This document shows positions 28,640 to 29,927 of a stretch of 29,927 nucleotides of DNA, one piece after another. Source of the DNA: a virus. The DNA lies in the IMG/VR virus record IMGVR_UViG_3300020034_000056, positions 1-29,927 of that record; one strand, 5' to 3'. Numbering within the stretch: position 1 is the first letter of the stretch; every line of letters starts with the position of its first letter. The position numbers and the translations under genes were made by a program. The notes below the pieces were generated by a model. That model saw only the letters and a list, made by a program, of their open reading frames with translations. It ran no database searches and had not been told where the DNA came from.

Positions 28640-28990
28640 CTACCTGCTAACCGACTGTCCGAAGACGCGCACCGGCTTCCCTTCCGCTCGTGCCATGTCG
28701 ATCGTCAACTTCGTCCCGCGCGATGTGCCATCCCAGAACGCGACGACTTCATCTGCGGCCACGACGATCTGCCGATTACGCATCGCTCCAGCGCGCTTGC
28801 CGAACCGCGTCCAGTCAGGAAGGTGCAATTCGTAGGGCATCCCGAGCCGCCTTGCCTCTGACACTGCCACGTCATCAACCCCCCGCGCGCCTCCGCTGAC
28901 AATCACGGTGTCTCGCTCCTGCTCCCACACGAACTGGCGAACAGCAGCAAGGTCCGAATACTCACGCGACCCGACAACAGCGATCTTCAC
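28640..28990 (-). CDS. SLOG-superfamily nucleotide-binding protein (DprA/YspA-like)
   Basis: A 116-residue Rossmann-like protein starting MKIAVVGSREYSDLAAVRQF. The motif IVSGGARGVDDVAVSEARRL (about 30-49), then AGAMRNRQIVVAADEVVAFW and DGTSRGTKLTIDMARAEG are the hallmarks of the DprA/SLOG (YspA, DUF2493) group. These bind nucleotides or modified nucleotides and are common in phages and defence systems. The GTG start at 28990 has GGGAG eight bases upstream; the longer frame to 29026 lacks this. Confidence 0.85.
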   Translation of the reverse strand: MKIAVVGSREYSDLAAVRQFVWEQERDTVIVSGGARGVDDVAVSEARRLGMPYELHLPDWTRFGKRAGAMRNRQIVVAADEVVAFWDGTSRGTKLTIDMARAEGKPVRVFGQSVSR

Positions 28991-29033
28991 GGCTTGTTCT
29001 CCCAAGTACGATCCACTGTCCTTCACGGTATCC

Positions 29034-29213
29034 CTACGGTGACTCGGCGCAAGGACGCGACTCGCGCAGATCCAAAATCCGGATCATCTCTTCCCACGTC
29101 ACCTGTCCACAGACACACCGATCCTCAGGATCGGGATCGCTGAACAAGGTTCCTGCTGTGAGCGGCACCCCATAGGCCACCCAGGCGTGGCCGTCAGCGG
29201 TCTCGCAGGTCAT
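29034..29213 (-). CDS. Small cysteine-containing phage protein (59 residues)
   Basis: The ATG at 29213 directly follows the methyltransferase stop codon (TAAATG). It begins MTCETADGHAWVAYGVPLTA and contains RCVCGQVTWEEMIR. C-x-...-H and C-x-C residues could bind zinc. The layout (C-x-x-x-x-x-G-H-x-W then C-x-C) is one I have seen in small phage proteins of unknown role. Overlap with the next gene is absent; the gap is 43 bases. Confidence 0.65.
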   Translation of the reverse strand: MTCETADGHAWVAYGVPLTAGTLFSDPDPEDRCVCGQVTWEEMIRILDLRESRPCAESP

Positions 29214-29927
29214 TTACGCACCTTCCGCTTCGACGATGCGACGGCCGATCCACTCCGCGATCTGCGGGACGATGCTGTTCCCCAATCCTTTAATTCGGTC
29301 CATCCGGTTGGGTATCCCATGAGCCACTCGACCCACGTTGGGTTCAACTGCCCACCAACTTCCTCGGTCAAGGGTTGCCCCCTCGAAGATTCGCGCTTGG
29401 CCCGGGCCAGTCGTTCTGGTGTCCCTGGGCTGCGATAGTCCCGCGCGGTCGGCGTCGGCCAGCGTCGCACCGCCGTCGCCAAGCCATCGCCGCTCGTCGC
29501 GCTGGCGCCTTTGCGGTTGTAATTCCCGTTCACCGTGGGAGTGGGCCACAATCCAGACGCGATCTCTCTCGTGGTTGGCGCCAGCGGCTTCAGCTGGGAT
29601 GCAGTCCCACTCCGCGTCATACCCGCTCTCGGCCAGGTCGCCGAGAACCGTTCCCATCCCTCGAGCCAGGAGCGCTGCGACGTTCTCCACGAGGACGTAT
29701 CGGGGTCGTAGCTCGCGAATGAGTCGCAGGTATTCGGTCCACAGCCCGGATCGCTTGCCGGCCAATCCGCCTCCGGGCCCGGCGAAGCTGATGTCCTGGC
29801 AGGGGAATCCCCCACAGAGGACATCGACTTCCTCCAGCCAGAATCGGTCATGGGTGCCACATCCAATTCCCCATCCAACCTCTCGAACATCCTCGTATCG
29901 CTTCACCGCCGGCCAATGCTTCGCCAG
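29214..29927 (-). CDS. C5-cytosine DNA methyltransferase, N-terminus cut by right window edge
   Basis: The reading frame stays open to the right edge, where the visible part begins LAKHWPAVKRYEDVREV, the segment that follows motif I-III in C5 methyltransferases. The catalytic motif IV is CGGFPCQDIS with Cys at about residue 43 of the visible part, motif VI is YVLVENVAALL, motif VIII HERDRVWIVAHS, and motif X is GLGNSIVPQIAEWIGRRIVE. The AdoMet-binding motif I lies beyond the edge. The target-recognition region (about 80 residues) is short. Phages use such enzymes to avoid host restriction. A GTG at 29906 could be mistaken for the start, but the family sequence continues upstream of it. Confidence 0.9.
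   Translation of the reverse strand: MAKHWPAVKRYEDVREVGWGIGCGTHDRFWLEEVDVLCGGFPCQDISFAGPGGGLAGKRSGLWTEYLRLIRELRPRYVLVENVAALLARGMGTVLGDLAESGYDAEWDCIPAEAAGANHERDRVWIVAHSHGERELQPQRRQRDERRWLGDGGATLADADRAGLSQPRDTRTTGPGQARIFEGATLDRGSWWAVEPNVGRVAHGIPNRMDRIKGLGNSIVPQIAEWIGRRIVEAEGA

Noticed and set aside
29210-29890. 226-residue open frame overlapping the C5 methyltransferase
   Set aside because: It is another frame of the same DNA. The methyltransferase frame carries all family motifs, while this one is Ser/Pro/Arg-rich without recognisable domain.
1-29927. Integrase, lysogeny repressor, attachment sites, tRNA or rRNA genes
   Set aside because: I looked for them and saw none; the window contains structural, modification and small accessory genes only, so temperate lifestyle cannot be judged from it.

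Overview
The window is a 29.9 kb stretch of a tailed double-stranded DNA phage (Caudoviricetes) or prophage with HK97-type head genes and a long non-contractile (siphovirus-like) tail. This rests on the set of terminase, HK97-type portal, S78-type prohead protease, HK97-fold capsid protein, gp6/gp10-like connector proteins, tail tube protein, frameshifted tail chaperone and a 1082-residue tape measure. No integrase, lysogeny repressor, replication gene, rRNA or tRNA is visible. The host cannot be named. The DNA is moderately GC-rich, the start sites use Shine-Dalgarno signals, and one product carries a classical bacterial signal peptide.

Nearly everything is on the minus strand, so the genome reads from the right edge to the left. 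In that order: a C5 DNA methyltransferase cut by the right edge and a run of small overlapping genes (SLOG-type nucleotide-binding protein, coiled-coil protein, small membrane protein, zinc ribbon, DUF551-like) at 29.9-27.3 kb. After a short gap holding a 14-bp palindrome and a possible promoter comes a host-interaction module at 27.2-20.3 kb: secreted protein, GH16 glycoside hydrolase, virion protein, glycosyltransferase, methyltransferase, an 816-residue repeat-rich fibre and small tail-associated proteins. Then HNH nuclease, small and large terminase, a very long portal protein and the prohead protease (20.2-14.6 kb).

The head operon is interrupted at 12.6-14.1 kb by three genes on the opposite (plus) strand with their own promoter-like site. 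They encode a zinc ribbon, a protein with RAMP/Cas7-like features, and a putative winged-helix protein. Each is followed by a striking intergenic array with an exact 5-bp period (C-N-N-G-N; C at the first position in 66 of 68 units), and every array ends in CAAGG. This is the most unusual signal in the window.

Below the cassette the minus-strand structural operon resumes: major capsid protein, two small virion proteins, connectors and gp10-like protein. A second insertion of modification genes follows (GT2 glycosyltransferase, radical SAM/SPASM enzyme, tiny zinc ribbon, CgeB-like glycosyltransferase). Then come the tail tube, a small conserved protein, the tail chaperone with an A AAA AAG frameshift site, the tape measure, and a LamG-like tail protein cut by the left edge. 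Most junctions are ATGA, GTGA or TGATG overlaps, so translational coupling is pervasive.

Two separate glycosyltransferase clusters, one directly coupled to the fibre gene, together with a radical SAM enzyme and a GH16 hydrolase, suggest a phage that both degrades host surface glycans and may chemically decorate its own virion or the host surface. That functional reading is inference.
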